Numbered from the stretch's first letter, positions 11,843 through 24,050 are shown. The stretch: 64,000 nucleotides of DNA from Branchiostoma floridae (GCF_000003815.2 NC_049989.1:13083000-13146999), one strand, 5' to 3'. The notes: generated from the letters alone by a model not told the origin. Translations and numbers: made by a program.

Positions 11843-12850
11843 GGTAAGTGTTTCCCCCGTTTCTAATCTCTAGGTTCTGAGACTTTTGACAGGGGCTAGA
11901 GAGTTTAGCTTGCACGTGTGCAAAGAGGTTGAAGAAAGAAACCTCCTTGATTGATGTGTGTAAATGTCTGCATATTTGATGAATATTGGGACTCCCTCCA
12001 AACAGTTTCAAATTCAAGTAACGTTACATCTGATCTTTGATATTGTTAGCGGATGACATAATTTCATCGTTACAAACTAACGCCACGTCTCTCCCGGCTT
12101 GTCTTCGCGTACGCCGCGCCGCGTGGTTCAGCGCATATTATAAAATTTTTACCTCTTTGGTCGGTCGACTCCCCTAGCGTATTGTCCAATTTCTATTTTG
12201 TGTACGATCAGCGGAGCCTGGTAGAGGCTAATATCAGACCAAGGAGGTTTATTCGCAGATACAGCATTAGTAACGAATACAGCCAGTGACGCTGCTTTGA
12301 TAAGTACTGGTAACGTTACAGGCCCCTAGCCGCCAAAAAGTTATGCGGCAAACCCAGGGATTTTCGCAGGGCAAAGTTTGGAGTTATTTAAACTTTAATA
12401 ATTAAAGTGTATAAATCTTGAAAGCTAGGGGATCACTGACTTTGCCTTGAGCTTGAAGCAACATTTGTTGGTTGTACTTTTGTGTTCTTGAGGTTTATTT
12501 ATGGGAATGGGATGAGATGGCAATCTTCAGGAAAACAAGTCCACACGAAAACAAGGCCATAAAACTACCAAACAAAGGGACGCCTGCAGTGGACTGCACT
12601 TCCATTTTCAAACACGAGGCCACCCATGGTGTCTCTCCCCCACATTGTATCTGAGCACATCTGGACCTGTATCAGATCATGTTGCAGTATTTTGTTAGAT
12701 TGTGATACATTTTGATACATTTATGTACCTAATATATAGCAAATGTATTATATTTTATGTCAACCATAACACCAAATGTATAACCTCATTGAGGCAATCA
12801 AAGGGGAGATTCACTGTTTTACTCATTACAGCTATCAGATATGACAGATA

Positions 12851-13024
12851 CAGTGGAAGCCAGTTGATTGCACGTCGGATAAACGCACACTTCGGTCAAT
12901 TGCACGGAATCCCAAAATCCCGTGGCGGCGAGGTCTAACTGGGTAACTTCGCATTATCGCACACGCCGGATAATTGCACGGGATTAGCTGGCAAATTGGG
13001 TGTGCAATTAAGCGGCTTCTACTA
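12851..13024. mobile_element. pogo/Tigger-like miniature element
   Basis: It begins CAGTGGAAGCCAGTTGATTG and ends GCAATTAAGCGGCTTCTACT, near inverted copies, and is flanked by TA on both sides. The ends resemble TIRs of pogo/Tigger elements (CAGT...AAGC...TTAA pattern). Inner GCAC..GGATAA words recur several times. At about 174 bp it is non-autonomous. Confidence 0.7.
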
Positions 13025-13314
13025 TATAGATTACTGATAAAGTAGCACAAGTCTATTGACCATGAACAAGGGAACAATCCATGTAATTTATCTATAAAAC
13101 ATTATCACATACCCCCAGTGTATTAGTAAATAATTTTTAGTCATTTTTCTATGTATTGAATGCTAGATCTTCCCTCTAAGCAGAGGTTAGGCTCCGGCTG
13201 TTTTTTTAAACATCTTTTTTTATCGGGCTTTCTATTTTGTATTTTATCTTCTATTGTGTGGTAGAGGGCTCAAAACGAGAATGCCAATACAGTGCCAGAT
13301 CAAATTCTTGTAGC

Positions 13315-13385
13315 CTGACTAAAAAATTGCCCCTAGCGACCGGCCCTACAATTACCGCACCCTAGGAGGGGGTCATTAAGCCCAG
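13315..13385 (-). repeat. Dispersed repeat, copy 1
   Basis: Read on the minus strand, the region contains CCTAGGGTGCGGTAATTGTAGGGCCGG. A near match lies on the plus strand at 51116-51175 (CCTAGGGTGGCGGCAATTGTAGGGCCGG). This indicates a dispersed, probably mobile, repeat of unknown type. Confidence 0.6.
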
Positions 13386-13616
13386 CCAGCAAGAGCTTGT
13401 GTAAACAGTTGTAGGCTAAAATTCTTGCAAATCCTCCTTTTCTTTGAAAATGTTTGCCCAAAAAGGCAAGTAGTTTTTTAAAAGACTCTTTCTGGTTAGA
13501 AAGAACAGAGGGTCTAACTCTAAGTATTCCAATTCTTCAATCAATCAGTTTAGTTGATAATATGATAAAAAATGTGTTCAAAATTGGTCATATTTTCATA
13601 TCCTCTCTCTTGCGCA

Positions 13617-13744
13617 GATCAACTGGTCTTTCCTATGTCTCAATGCAGAAGCCGGTTTGAAGATCTGAACACTTACTGACTGTTTGGAAGTCTTCAGAAG
13701 TCTTCCCACTGTCGTTCAGAGACACCTGATCATCATCAAATACT
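13617..13744 (+). ncRNA. Candidate internal non-coding exon
   Basis: Bounded by a polypyrimidine/GCAG acceptor and an ACTG|GTATGT donor. There is no long frame, and the only ATG frame nearby ends within a few codons. See the candidate first exon at 11600-11842. Confidence 0.2.
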
Positions 13745-13913
13745 GGTATGTAAAAGATGTTTCATAATATATTTTCTAAGCCTCAGTAGATGATAGAAAT
13801 ATATACTTTTAAGAGAAGGTAGCCATCCAGAGTTGTGCTTCTTTTTTTAGCTAGGGTTCACAGGTGCAGACACAAAATTTTGTGCTTGTTCTAATAATTC
13901 CTTCTTATCTCTG

Positions 13914-14960
13914 ACAGACACGAGGTGTGTGTTTAGCCGAGCTTGTAACTATTGGTAAGAATTATTTCTCTCTGACTGACACAGGTGTGAGTTTAGTCTA
14001 GCTTGCATTAATAATTACTCCTTCTCTCTGACAGACACAGGTGTGTGTTTAGTCAAGCTTGTATTAATAATTACTCCTTCTCTCTGACAGACATAAGTGT
14101 GTGTTTAGTCTAGCTTGTATTAATAATTACACCCTCTCTCTGACAGACACAGGTGTGTGTTTAGTCTAGCTTGTATTAATAATTACTCCCTCTCTCTGAC
14201 AGACACAGGTGTGTGTTTAGTCTAGCTTGCATTAATAATTACTCCTTCTCTCTGACAGGTACAGGTGTGTTTAGTCTAACTTGTATTAATAATTACTCCT
14301 TCTCTCTGACAGACACAGGTGTGTGTTTAGTCTAGCTTGTATTAGTAATTACTCCTTCTCTCTGACAGACACAGGTGTGTTTAGTCTAGCTTGTATTAAT
14401 AATTACTCCTTCTATCTGACAGACACAGGTGTGTTTAGTCTAGCTTGCATTAATAAGTACTCCTTCTCTCTGACAGACACAGGTGTGTTTAGTCTAGCTT
14501 GCATTAATAATTACTCCTTCTATCTGACAGACACGGGTGTGTGTTTAGTCTAGCTTGTATTAATAATTACTTCTTCTCTTTGACAGACATAAGTGTGTGT
14601 TTAGTCTAGCTTGTATTAATAATTACTTCTTCTCTTTGACAGACACAGGTGTGTTTAGTCTAGCTTGCATTAATAATTACTCCTTCTATCTGATAGACAC
14701 AGGTGTGTGTTTAGTCAAGCTTGTATTAATAATTACTCCTTCTCTCTGACAGACATAAGTGTGTGTTTAGTCTAGCTTGTATTAATAATTACACCTTTTA
14801 TCTGACAGACATAAGTGTGAGTTTAGTCTAGCTTGCACTAATAATTACTCAATCTCTCTGACAGGCACAGGTTTGTGTTTAGCAAGCATGTACTAATAAT
14901 AACTTCTCTCTGTTAGACACTGGTCTGCATTTAGCCTAGCTTGTACTAAAAACAATAAAG
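13914..14960 (+). repeat. 58-bp minisatellite with acceptor-like motif
   Basis: About 18 imperfect units of 56-59 bp with the order CTTCTCTCTGACAG, ACACAGGTGTGTGTTTAGTC, TAGCTTGTATTAATAATTAC. Each unit contains a polypyrimidine tract plus CAG, that is, a strong 3' splice-site look-alike. The 76-aa plus-strand frame over 14323-14553 is a repeat translation. Confidence 0.93.
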
Positions 14961-15124
14961 TTCACTGAAAACAAATGTGCAAAAGGAACCTTTTTGTAAC
15001 ATAAACATCATTACATCTTACTTTAAGATAGCAAATGTACCTTTATAAAGTAAATGCACAGAAGAGAGTGAATGCAATTTTGTGAATTGAACCACCTCTA
15101 TTAAGTAAATGCACCTTGAGAGTA

Positions 15125-15740
15125 AATGTGCCTCTGTCCAGCACATGCACTTCTGTCCAGCACATGCACCTCTGTCCAGCACATGCACCTCTCTCCAGCA
15201 CATGCACTTTTCCAGCACATGCACCTCTCTCCAGCACATGCACCTCTCCAGCACATGCACCTGTCCAGCACATGCACCTCTGTCCAGCACATGCACCTCT
15301 CTCCAGCACATGCACTTTTCCAGCACATGCACCTCTCTCCAGCACATGCACCTGTCCAGCACATGCACCTGTCCAGCCCATGCACCTCTGTCCAGCAAAT
15401 GCACCTGTGTCCAGCCCATGCACCTCTCTCAAGCACATGCACCTGTCCAGCACATGCACCTCTCTCCAGCACATGCACTTCTATCCAGCACATGCACCTC
15501 TCTCCAGCACATGCACTTCTATCCAGCACATGCACTTTTCCAGCACATGCACCTTTGTCCAGCACATACACCTCTGTCCAGCACATGCACCTCTCTCCAG
15601 CACATGCACCTGTCCAGCACATGCACCTCTGTCCAGCACATGCACCTCTCTCCAGCACATGCACCTGTCCAGCCCATGCACCTGTCCAGCACATGCACCT
15701 CTCTCCAGCACATGCACCTCTCTCCAGCACATGCACCTCT
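15125..15740. repeat. CCAGCACATGCAC minisatellite
   Basis: About 34 units of 15-19 bp, CTCTGTCCAGCACATGCAC with variable pyrimidine spacer. Every frame is open on both strands because the units have no stop words. This explains the many overlapping Cys/His/Met-rich open frames, which are not genes. Confidence 0.95.
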
Positions 15741-15825
15741 AATAAGAGAGTAAAAACAATTATAATAGTCCCCTTTTTTCTCTGCTGTCCAATGGCCCCA
15801 TGGCACCCTCTGCTGTCGCTCCCAG

Positions 15826-16025
15826 GGGGGGGCAGACAGGAGAGGTACCTAGAGCCACGGGGCCAACAGGAAGGGTGGTCCAGGCCTCGGGATGGACAAG
15901 AGGGATAGCCAGATCCTTGAGACTAACAGGAGGGGCCAACGGAGCAGCGGGTCCGACAGTAGCCTGGAGGGGCAAATAGAGTGACGGGTCTGATAAGAGG
16001 GCCTACCGGAGCCGTGGGCCATCAG
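15826..16025 (+). other. Exon-like block inside the higher-order repeat
   Basis: A pyrimidine tract ending GTCGCTCCCAG precedes it and a CAG|GTAAAAG donor follows. Equivalent blocks lie at 17597-17795 and 18457-18655, with a partial copy before the gap at 16719-16901 and a decayed copy from 19491. Composition is rich in GGGCCAACAGG words that would read Gly-Pro-Thr-Gly in one frame, but all frames have stops or shifts. It could be an amplified non-coding exon or a decayed collagen-like exon; no intact protein is supported. Confidence 0.4.
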
Positions 16026-16901
16026 GTAAAAGTTTTAACTTCATCTTTAGTAGATTTCTAGGCAGCTATTTTCTAAAGATACAAGCTATCTTTGCATTGA
16101 AGGTACATATGTAACTTCACCCTTGCATCTTAAGAGGGTAAATGTACCTTTATTAAGTAAATTTACTTGAAGAGAGTAAATGTGCTTTTGTGAAGTAAAT
16201 CACCTCTTTAAAGTAAATGCACCTTGAGAGAGTAAATGCACCTCTGTCAAGCACATGCACCTGTCAGTGTCAAGCACATGCACCTGCCAAGCACATGCAC
16301 CTGCCAAGCACATGCACCTGCCAAGCACATGCACCTGCCAAGCACATGCACCTGCCAAGCACATGCACCTGCCAAGCACATGCACCTGCCAAGCACATGC
16401 ACTTGCCAAGCACATGTATCTGCCAAGCACATGCACCTGCCAAGCACATGCACCTGCCAAGCACATGCACCTACCAAGCACATGCACGTTTGTCCAGCAT
16501 ACGCACCTTTGTCCATCACATGCACCTCTGTCGAGCACTTGCACCTTTGTTAAGCACATGCACCTTCGTTAAGTAAGCTTCGTTAGATAGTAAATGCACC
16601 TATGTAGATTGAATGTACTCTGTTAAGATACCCTTTAATAGAGAGTAAAAACAATTATAATAGTCCCCTTTTTTCTCTGCTGTCCAATGGCCTTATGGCA
16701 CCCTCTGCTGTCGCTCCCAGCGGGGGCAGACAGGAGAGGTACCTAGAGCCACGGGGCCAACAGGAAGGGTGGTCCAGGCCTCGGGATGGACAAGAGGGAT
16801 AGCCAGATCCTTGAGACCAACAGGGGGGGCCAACGGAGCAGCGGGTCCGACAGTAGCCTGGAGGGGCAAATAGAGTGACGGGTCTGATAAGAGGGCCTAT
16901 C

Positions 16902-17103
16902 NNNNNNNNNNNNNNNNNNNNNNNNNNNNNNNNNNNNNNNNNNNNNNNNNNNNNNNNNNNNNNNNNNNNNNNNNNNNNNNNNNNNNNNNNNNNNNNNNNN
17001 NNNNNNNNNNNNNNNNNNNNNNNNNNNNNNNNNNNNNNNNNNNNNNNNNNNNNNNNNNNNNNNNNNNNNNNNNNNNNNNNNNNNNNNNNNNNNNNNNNNN
17101 NNN
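16902..17103. other. Assembly gap (202 N) within the repeat
   Basis: The gap falls between the exon-like block and the 17-bp minisatellite of the second unit, as expected for collapse of near-identical repeats. The copy number in this window may be wrong. Confidence 0.99.
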
Positions 17104-19660
17104 GTAATGCACCTTGAGAGAGTAAATGCACCTCTGTCAAGCACATGCACCTGTCAGTGCGCACATGCACCTGTCAGTGTCAAGCACATGCACCTGCCAA
17201 GCACATGCACCTGCCAAGCACATGCACCTGCCAAGCACATGCACCTGCCAAGCACATGCACCTGCCAAGCACATGCACTTGCCAAGCACATGCACCTGCC
17301 AAGCACATGCACCTGCCAAGCACATGCACCTGCCAAGCACATGCACCTACCAAGCACATGCACGTTTGTCCAGCATACGCACCTTTGTCCATCACATGCA
17401 CCTCTGTCGAGCACTTGCACCTTTGTTAAGCACATGCACCTTCGTTAAGTAAGCTTCGTTAGATAGTAAATGCACCTATGTAGATTGAATGTACTCTGTT
17501 AAGATACCCTTTAATAGAGAGTAAAAACAATTATAATAGTCCCCTTTTTTCTCTGCTGTCCAATGGCCCCATGGCACCCTCTGCTGTCGCTCCCAGCGGG
17601 GGCAGACAGGAGAGGTACCTAGAGCCACGGGGCCAACAGGAAGGGTGGTCCAGGCCTTGGGATGGACAAGAGGGATAGCCAGATCCTTGAGACCAACAGG
17701 AGGGGCCAACGGAGCAGCGGGTCCGACAGTAGCCTGGAGGGGCAAATAGAGTGACGGGTCTGATAAGAGGGCCTACCGGAGCCGTGGGCCATCAGGTAAA
17801 AGTTTTAACTTCATCTTTAGTAGATTTCTAGGCAGCTATTTTCTAAAGATACAAGCTATCTTTGCATTGAAGGTACATATGTAACTTCACCCTTGCATCT
17901 TAAGAGGGTAAATGTACCTTTATTAAGTAAATTTACTTGAAGAGAGTAAATGTGCTTTTGTGAAGTAAATCACCTCTTTAAAGTAAATGCACCTTGAGAG
18001 AGTAAATGCACCTCTGTCAAGCACATGCACCTGTCAGTGTCAAGCACATGCACCTGCCAAGCACATGCACCTGCCAAGCACATGCACCTGCCAAGCACAT
18101 GCACCTGCCAAGCACATGCACCTGCCAAGCACATGCACTTGCCAAGCACATGCACCTGCCAAGCACATGCACCTGCCAAGCACATGCACCTGCCAAGCAC
18201 ATGCACCTACCAAGCACATGCACGTTTGTCCAGCATACGCACCTTTGTCCATCACATGCACCTCTGTCGAGCACTTGCACCTTTGTTAAGCACATGCACC
18301 TTCGTTAAGTAAGCTTCGTTAGATAGTAAATGCACCTATGTAGATTGAATGTACTCTGTTAAGATACCCTTTAATAGAGAGTAAAAACAATTATAATAGT
18401 CCCCTTTTTTCTCTGCTGTCCAATGGCCCCATGGCACCCTCTGCTGTCGCTCCCAGCGGGGGCAGACAGGAGAGGTACCTAGAGCCACGGGGCCAACAGG
18501 AAGGGTGGTCCAGGCCTTGGGATGGACAAGAGGGATAGCCAGATCCTTGAGACCAACAGGAGGGGCCAACGGAGCAGCGGGTCCGACAGTAGCCTGGAGG
18601 GGCAAATAGAGTGACAGGCCTGATAAGAGGGCCTATCGGAGCCGTGGGCCAACAGGTAAAAGTTTTAATTTCATCTTTAGTAGATTTCTAGGCAGCTATT
18701 TTCTAAAGATACAAGCTATCTTTGCATTGAAGGTACAAATGTAACTTCACCCTTGCATCTTAAGAGGGTAAATGTACCTTTATTAAGTAAATTTACTTGA
18801 AGAGAGTAAATGTGCTTTTGTGAAGTAAATCACCTCTTTAAAGTAAATGCACCTTGAGAGAGTAAATGCACCTATGTCAAGCACATGCACCTGTCAGTGT
18901 CAAGCACATGCACCTGCCAAGCACATGCACCTGCCAAGCACATGCACCTGCCAAGCACATGCACCTGCCAAGCACATGCACCTGCCAAGCACATGCACTT
19001 GCCAAGCACATGTATCTGCCAAGCACATGCACCTGCCAAGCACATGCACCTGCCAAGCACATGCACCTACCAAGCACATGCACGTTTGTCCAGCATACGC
19101 ACCTTTGTCCATCACATGCACCTCCAAGCACATGCACCTGCCAAGCACATGCACCTGCCAAGCACATGCACGTTTGTCCAGCATACGCACCTTTGTCCAG
19201 CACATGCACCTCTGTCGAGCACATGCACCATTGTTAAGCACATGCACCTCTGTCGAGCACATGCACCATTGTTAAGCACATGCACCTTCGTTAAGTAAGC
19301 TTCGTAAGATAGTAAATGCACCTGTAAAAATTGAATGGCCCTAAAAAGATAAAGAGAGCAAATGCACCTATGTAGATTGAATGTACTCTGTTAAGATACC
19401 CTTTAATCAGAGAGTAAAAACAATTATAATAGTCCCCTTTTTTCTCTGCTGTCCAATGGCCCCATGGCACCCTCTGCTGTCACTCCCAGCGGGGGCAGAC
19501 AGGAGAGGTACCTAGAGCCACGGGGCCAACAGGAAGGGTGGTCCAGGCCTCGGGATGGACAAGAGGGATAGCCAGATCCTTGAGACCAACAGGAGGGGTT
19601 AACGAGCAGCGGGTTTGACAGGAGGGCCTACCGGAGCCAAATGGATCCATGGGGTGACAG

Positions 19661-21785
19661 CTTGGGCCAGGACCAACAGTATAGGTGGAAACTGTATTAT
19701 GTGGTGGGTGTATTTTGGTTTATCCTTTGTGAAATACCTGGATGGCCATTCCATTGTGGCAAAAGGTTTTTGAAAGATTTCTGACATTTACATGTACATG
19801 TCCTTTTTTTGTGACAATGTACCTGAGTGACACAGTACAGAGAGGAACACAGTTAGTCTACTCCCTGCCTTGTTTATGTTTGTCTGCATGCGTGGTGTCT
19901 CCATGTATAAGTCTATCAGACTTTTGTCTGATTTATTGTGACTTTGTACTCCAGGACTAATGTAGTCTTAGCCACTTCCAGACTCCGTGAATTGCTGGTC
20001 AAATATTAAAAATTCAACAAATGATAGAACCAATAGTATGCTAGGGGAGTCGGCCAGCCAGAGAAGTCAGTCTGCAATCCGCAAAGCCTTGTTAGAGGCT
20101 TATATATTCTACCCATGTAAGATCATCTAAGTACGTGACCTGAGACAATTTTCCTTAGGTATTAGCAAATTTCATCAAAGAAAGCGTGCATATTCTTGAT
20201 TAGGGATGATGACTTTCGTCAAGAATACTTTACTTTACTTTCAAAGTACATGTACTGTTATCTTTCTTTTCAGTAGTTTTTCTACCAATTGTCATGGACT
20301 TTGTTGCCATACTACATGTAAGTGACTGAATAAGTTACGTTGCATGTTAACAGTAGAATAAGGTCACATTACATGATGCTCGGAAGACCTTTTTGTGGCA
20401 TTAATACACTATCATCCTATTGCTAATAATCTCATATTCTCTTTCTTGTTTTCAGTTACAGATAAATGCCAGTGCAGCTAGCAGACAAGATATGTACAAG
20501 ACATAGTGTTAAACCATGAGGACCTGATGCTTGTGATATAGCATTAAGTGATGCATATAACACTACATGTATATGAATGGTATTCATAGTGAGCACATGT
20601 GCGTTTCGTGTATGTTGAAGTCTTGAGGTAGTGACTCACTGTTGATGAGGTACATATCTACCAAAGAAATCCTGTCCTACAGGTATGGTATGTACTGGTG
20701 AGCAGGTCATAGTAGGTATGCATACAATGTACAGAAGAAATGTATCACCAAAGTTGCTTTATATGTTACTGACAAAAACTACTTGCTAGATATCAGCAGA
20801 TGTAAAAAGAGAGGGGGATTGAGAGTGATAAAGGGATATGTTGGTCCTTGTTAAATATTATTGGGGAAAAGTAAGAGGGTGCTACCTGAAACATCTGACT
20901 GTTTCCAAAATCTGTACTTGTATTTGTAACAATTGTATATGTAATTTACCAATGACATATCAAGACTGTTTTCAGTTCTGTATTGCTAGATTATCGAGAT
21001 TCTGTCAGCTTATCAGAACACTATCATTGTTATAGTTTCTTTTCAAAATTTCACTGAAGTTTCATATGCAAACTGTGTCTTTATGAATGGTAGCAAATGC
21101 TTTTTTGTGGTAATGTCAGATAGCAAGATATGTACACGTTCAAATAGAAGTGTAAAACCTACAAACATTTTGTAAAAGAAGATTTTGTGATTGATACAGG
21201 TATAACGTTAGCACAGAAAACAATGCTTTTAGCTTGAGTTACGTACATGTAGTATGTATGTATGCCATGTACAGATGAGGTGTACCACTTTCATATTGTG
21301 TGACTGTCCAAAACTGTTGCATTTTTAGTGGATTTATATCTCTGAGACATGAAGGAAGAAAGAGAAGTGTTAGTGTAGCAATGCAGTTTGTTTTTGCATT
21401 ATGTATGTAATTTCCTTTGTTTCAAGTAAATAATCAATTCTATTTTGCACAAAGAAACAATGATTGTATTATTTGTTCATTGTATTGCGGCTGTATTCTA
21501 TTGAGAAGGTAAAAGACAAATCACCAATTCATCTGTGATAAAATGTATATAACATAATACAAGCCTCATTGTCTTACTGATATTAGCACAGATGTGCCAT
21601 GAAGATTTTGAGTCTATTCTTTGACAACATGCAGGTGCATGCTAATGTTGTTTCTGATTATGCCCCACAAATAATTTCAACTAGAGTTCTATGACCCCAT
21701 ATCTCCATGGAATATTTAAAGTTTTTGTAGATTTTAGGCAAATGTAGGTAGGATGTCCGGAGGTACTGTGATATGAGTCCCTCCC
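19661..21785. other. Region without recognisable gene
   Basis: AT-rich sequence with no supported coding exon. A TTCTCTTTCTTGTTTTCAG acceptor-like site ends at 20453. What follows has many stops and could be a 3' untranslated exon of the putative non-coding transcript beginning near 11.6 kb. Confidence 0.4.
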
Positions 21786-22088
21786 TCAAGCAAACCGTTT
21801 AGGACTCAGATCACACCATATGGTAACCGGCAGATCAGACATGGAGTACCATACTTGCAGTGTGGTCACCAGTTCCTCCTTAAGCACACTGTTGTGTCGC
21901 CATGTGTATCTGGCTGCCAGTGCCACTGGACAGGCATTCAGGACATGGTGAAGTGTCTGGTGGCCTTGACACAATGGGCACTTTGAGAGCGACAGTTGTC
22001 CCGCGTTGGTAACCAGTTCGCCTTCCCGTTCAGTGCGAACTCTAATACACCCCTCTGGGCATCTGATGTCAGTTTTGTCTACTTCCAC
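21786..22088 (-). pseudogene. C-terminal fragment of a non-LTR retrotransposon ORF
   Basis: A 100-aa open frame has the cysteine/histidine knuckle CPLCQGHQTLHHVLNACP followed by ALAARYTWRHNSVLK. This is the C-terminal region after the reverse transcriptase domain in many LINE polyproteins (CPLC..ET..H...C, then R..WRH..V). No RT domain lies upstream in frame, so it is a detached, truncated relic. The frame is still open, suggesting fairly recent loss. Confidence 0.7.
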
Positions 22089-22854
22089 TAGTTTCGTCCG
22101 TCTTCCTTGTACTTTGAAAGTACTGCTGTGTTCCTGAATGTTACTGCAATTGTCCTTTGATATTTTGCAAGCGGGCTTCGATTAATGCACAATTTCTTCT
22201 TTGTTTGATCCAAAACACCAAAAAACATTTCTGCATTTACAGTATATGACCTTGATACTGAAGTAGAAGTTCCGATTTTAGTATCGTTTTACCTGGACAT
22301 GCTCTGGTCTCTGGTTTTTGATTGACAGATATCTTGTAATGCAAGGAAGAAGTAATGTTTGTTTGGGCCCCATAGCAGCTTGCTCTGGACCTGCAGGGGC
22401 GTTTTTGTTAAAATCTTCCAAGGAGCGACGGATTTCCATGATATTCAGTATGCAAATATCCTTTGCAGAGTAAAGATCAGTAAGTTCAGTAAAGATTTAC
22501 AGAGATGCATGTAAATTGCAAATTATGCAAAAAAATTGCATTTTTAATACATACTTGTTTCCTTTATAGGGCTCAAATACATGTAGCAATTTGTTTGTGG
22601 CAGGTGCAAAATAAGTAGAGACAAATGATGCAAATACGTCCCTAATTTATATAGTTAATGTAAAGTGTCATAATTCTAATATCCAAGCAGATCTTGCTGT
22701 GGCATAGGATAGTATCATTAACTAGGGAAGGAGTTTAGCCAGCAGATATTTCATGGAGATATGCGGTCTCCGTTAAATTCTGGAGCAGATAGTACTTTTT
22801 ACAAGATAATTCAATGTATGCACATAAAACTTCGCCTACTTTAGCGCCATTGTT
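22089..22854. other. Spacer without recognisable gene
   Basis: No coding feature is seen between two LINE relics on opposite strands. Confidence 0.4.
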
Positions 22855-23600
22855 TGCAGTTGTGAAAGGAGTCAGACAAGGCTGCAATCTTATCCCCACT
22901 TTATCTAATTTCTAAACAACCTCCACGTGCATGATGATGATGAATGCTCTAAACACAACCAAGGACGTGATACAAATAAGTTAAAGCGAAGACTTAACAT
23001 AACTTAACGTCCTATATTGTATGCAGATGATGTTGTTATATTTACCGTATCCGATAAAGTGCTTCAAATAGATGGAGAACATTTTGTATCAAATGAGAAC
23101 TTGATTTTAACTTGAAGAAAACAAAAGTCATTATCTGGCAGGTCCTACACAAAACAAACAGTCTTGTTATTGTCATTGTTAGGGCATGAGTTTATTTCCT
23201 CTGCTACTCGTGCCTGCATATTACCTCATTAGACATCTTCTCTCTGGCCGAAAAAAAAACAACTGTTGTTCAAGCACGTAAAGCTAATATTAGGCATCCC
23301 GGTAGTAAGATACTCAAGCAACTGGATATGTGAATTCACATCCGGGCAGTAAGATGCTCAAGCAACTGGATATGTAAATGTGAGGTCTTAAATCCCACAT
23401 ACGTTCATCTGTCTCTCAAAAGTGCACGTTAAAAATATTTGATTCAAGTTTTATTACGGTAGATTATGTTTTGAATGCGAGGTTTGGGGAACTGAGTCCA
23501 TACATGACAGCTCCCCAATCGAATTTTTGCATCACCGCATTTGTCGAAATATACGTCTCTGAATCAGAAACTGTAGTAATTGTCAACTGATATCATTTTC
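22855..23600 (+). pseudogene. Decayed reverse-transcriptase (LINE) relic
   Basis: Translation in shifting frames gives VKGVRQGCNLIPTLSNF (the conserved RT GVRQGC block), then PILYADDVVIFT (catalytic YADD) near 23010-23045, and ECEVWGTES..IEFLHHRICRN near 23472-23550 (the conserved region after RT in RTE/CR1-type LINEs). Stops and frameshifts separate the blocks, so it is non-functional. The two ACTCAAGCAACTGGATATG copies at 23312 and 23352 interrupt it. Confidence 0.75.
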
Positions 23601-23909
23601 TTTACCATCCCAATGGTGCTTGTTTGTGTATTATATATAATCTAAAGTGGTAAATTGGGCCGTAAATGGCAGGTTATCCTACATACGCTCCTACATGCAC
23701 ATAATCCGTAATTATCATGACTGTACAGTGAAGATCTTGAGAACATTCGTGTATTTGCACGATGATCCTGAAATCAGCGGAGACCAACTTCATACGCCGA
23801 ACTAGTCGATTATAACCCCACCCCCTCCCGCCAATACACACCCCCACGTGCTAAATAGGTGTGAAGTAAACCCGATGCTAAGTGTCCCCCCGTGAAGTTA
23901 TGGTTCGGT

Positions 23910-24050
23910 TGCTGTTTAAAAACTCGATTGCTGTTTAAAAACTCGATTGCTGTTTAAAAACTCGATTGCTGTTTAAAAACTCGATTGCTGTTTAAAAACT
24001 CGATTGCTGTTTAAAGACTCGATTGCTGTTTAAAAACTCGATTGTCATTT
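23910..24050 (+). repeat. 19-bp tandem repeat TGCTGTTTAAAAACTCGAT
   Basis: About seven near-perfect copies with one A-to-G variant. The downstream 24050-24160 contains diverged TCGGTTGCGATGTAA words. Confidence 0.93.

Larger units (their letters stand above)
10911..13205. repeat. 2.3-kb segment bounded by inverted repeats
   Basis: CAGCCGGAGCCTAACCTCTG at 10916 recurs inverted at 13178-13200, both with an A-rich outer flank; about 28 of 30 bases match. The ends could be the TIRs of one element or two independent insertions of a shorter dispersed repeat. The interior holds a gap, an exon-like region and a nested pogo-like element, with no transposase. Confidence 0.55.
15746..19660. repeat. Higher-order repeat, about 860 bp, five copies
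   Basis: The word TAAAAACAATTATAATAGTC recurs at 15751, 16646, 17522, 18382 and 19415 (spacings 895, 876, 860 and 1033; the second includes an N gap). Each unit contains a GGGCCAACAGGAGGG-type block of about 200 bp, an AT-rich spacer, and a 17-bp minisatellite CTGCCAAGCACATGCAC. Copies 3 and 4 are almost identical, so amplification is recent. The last copy has an internally duplicated minisatellite and a diverged right edge. Confidence 0.93.

Noticed and set aside
15826-16025. Functional collagen exon
   Set aside because: Although GPTG-like words occur, every frame has stops or loses the Gly-X-Y register, so only an exon-like block is claimed.
15018-19321. Many overlapping Cys/His/Met-rich open frames on both strands
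   Set aside because: All are translations of the GCACATGCAC minisatellites, which contain no stop words in any frame; there is no start context or conserved domain.
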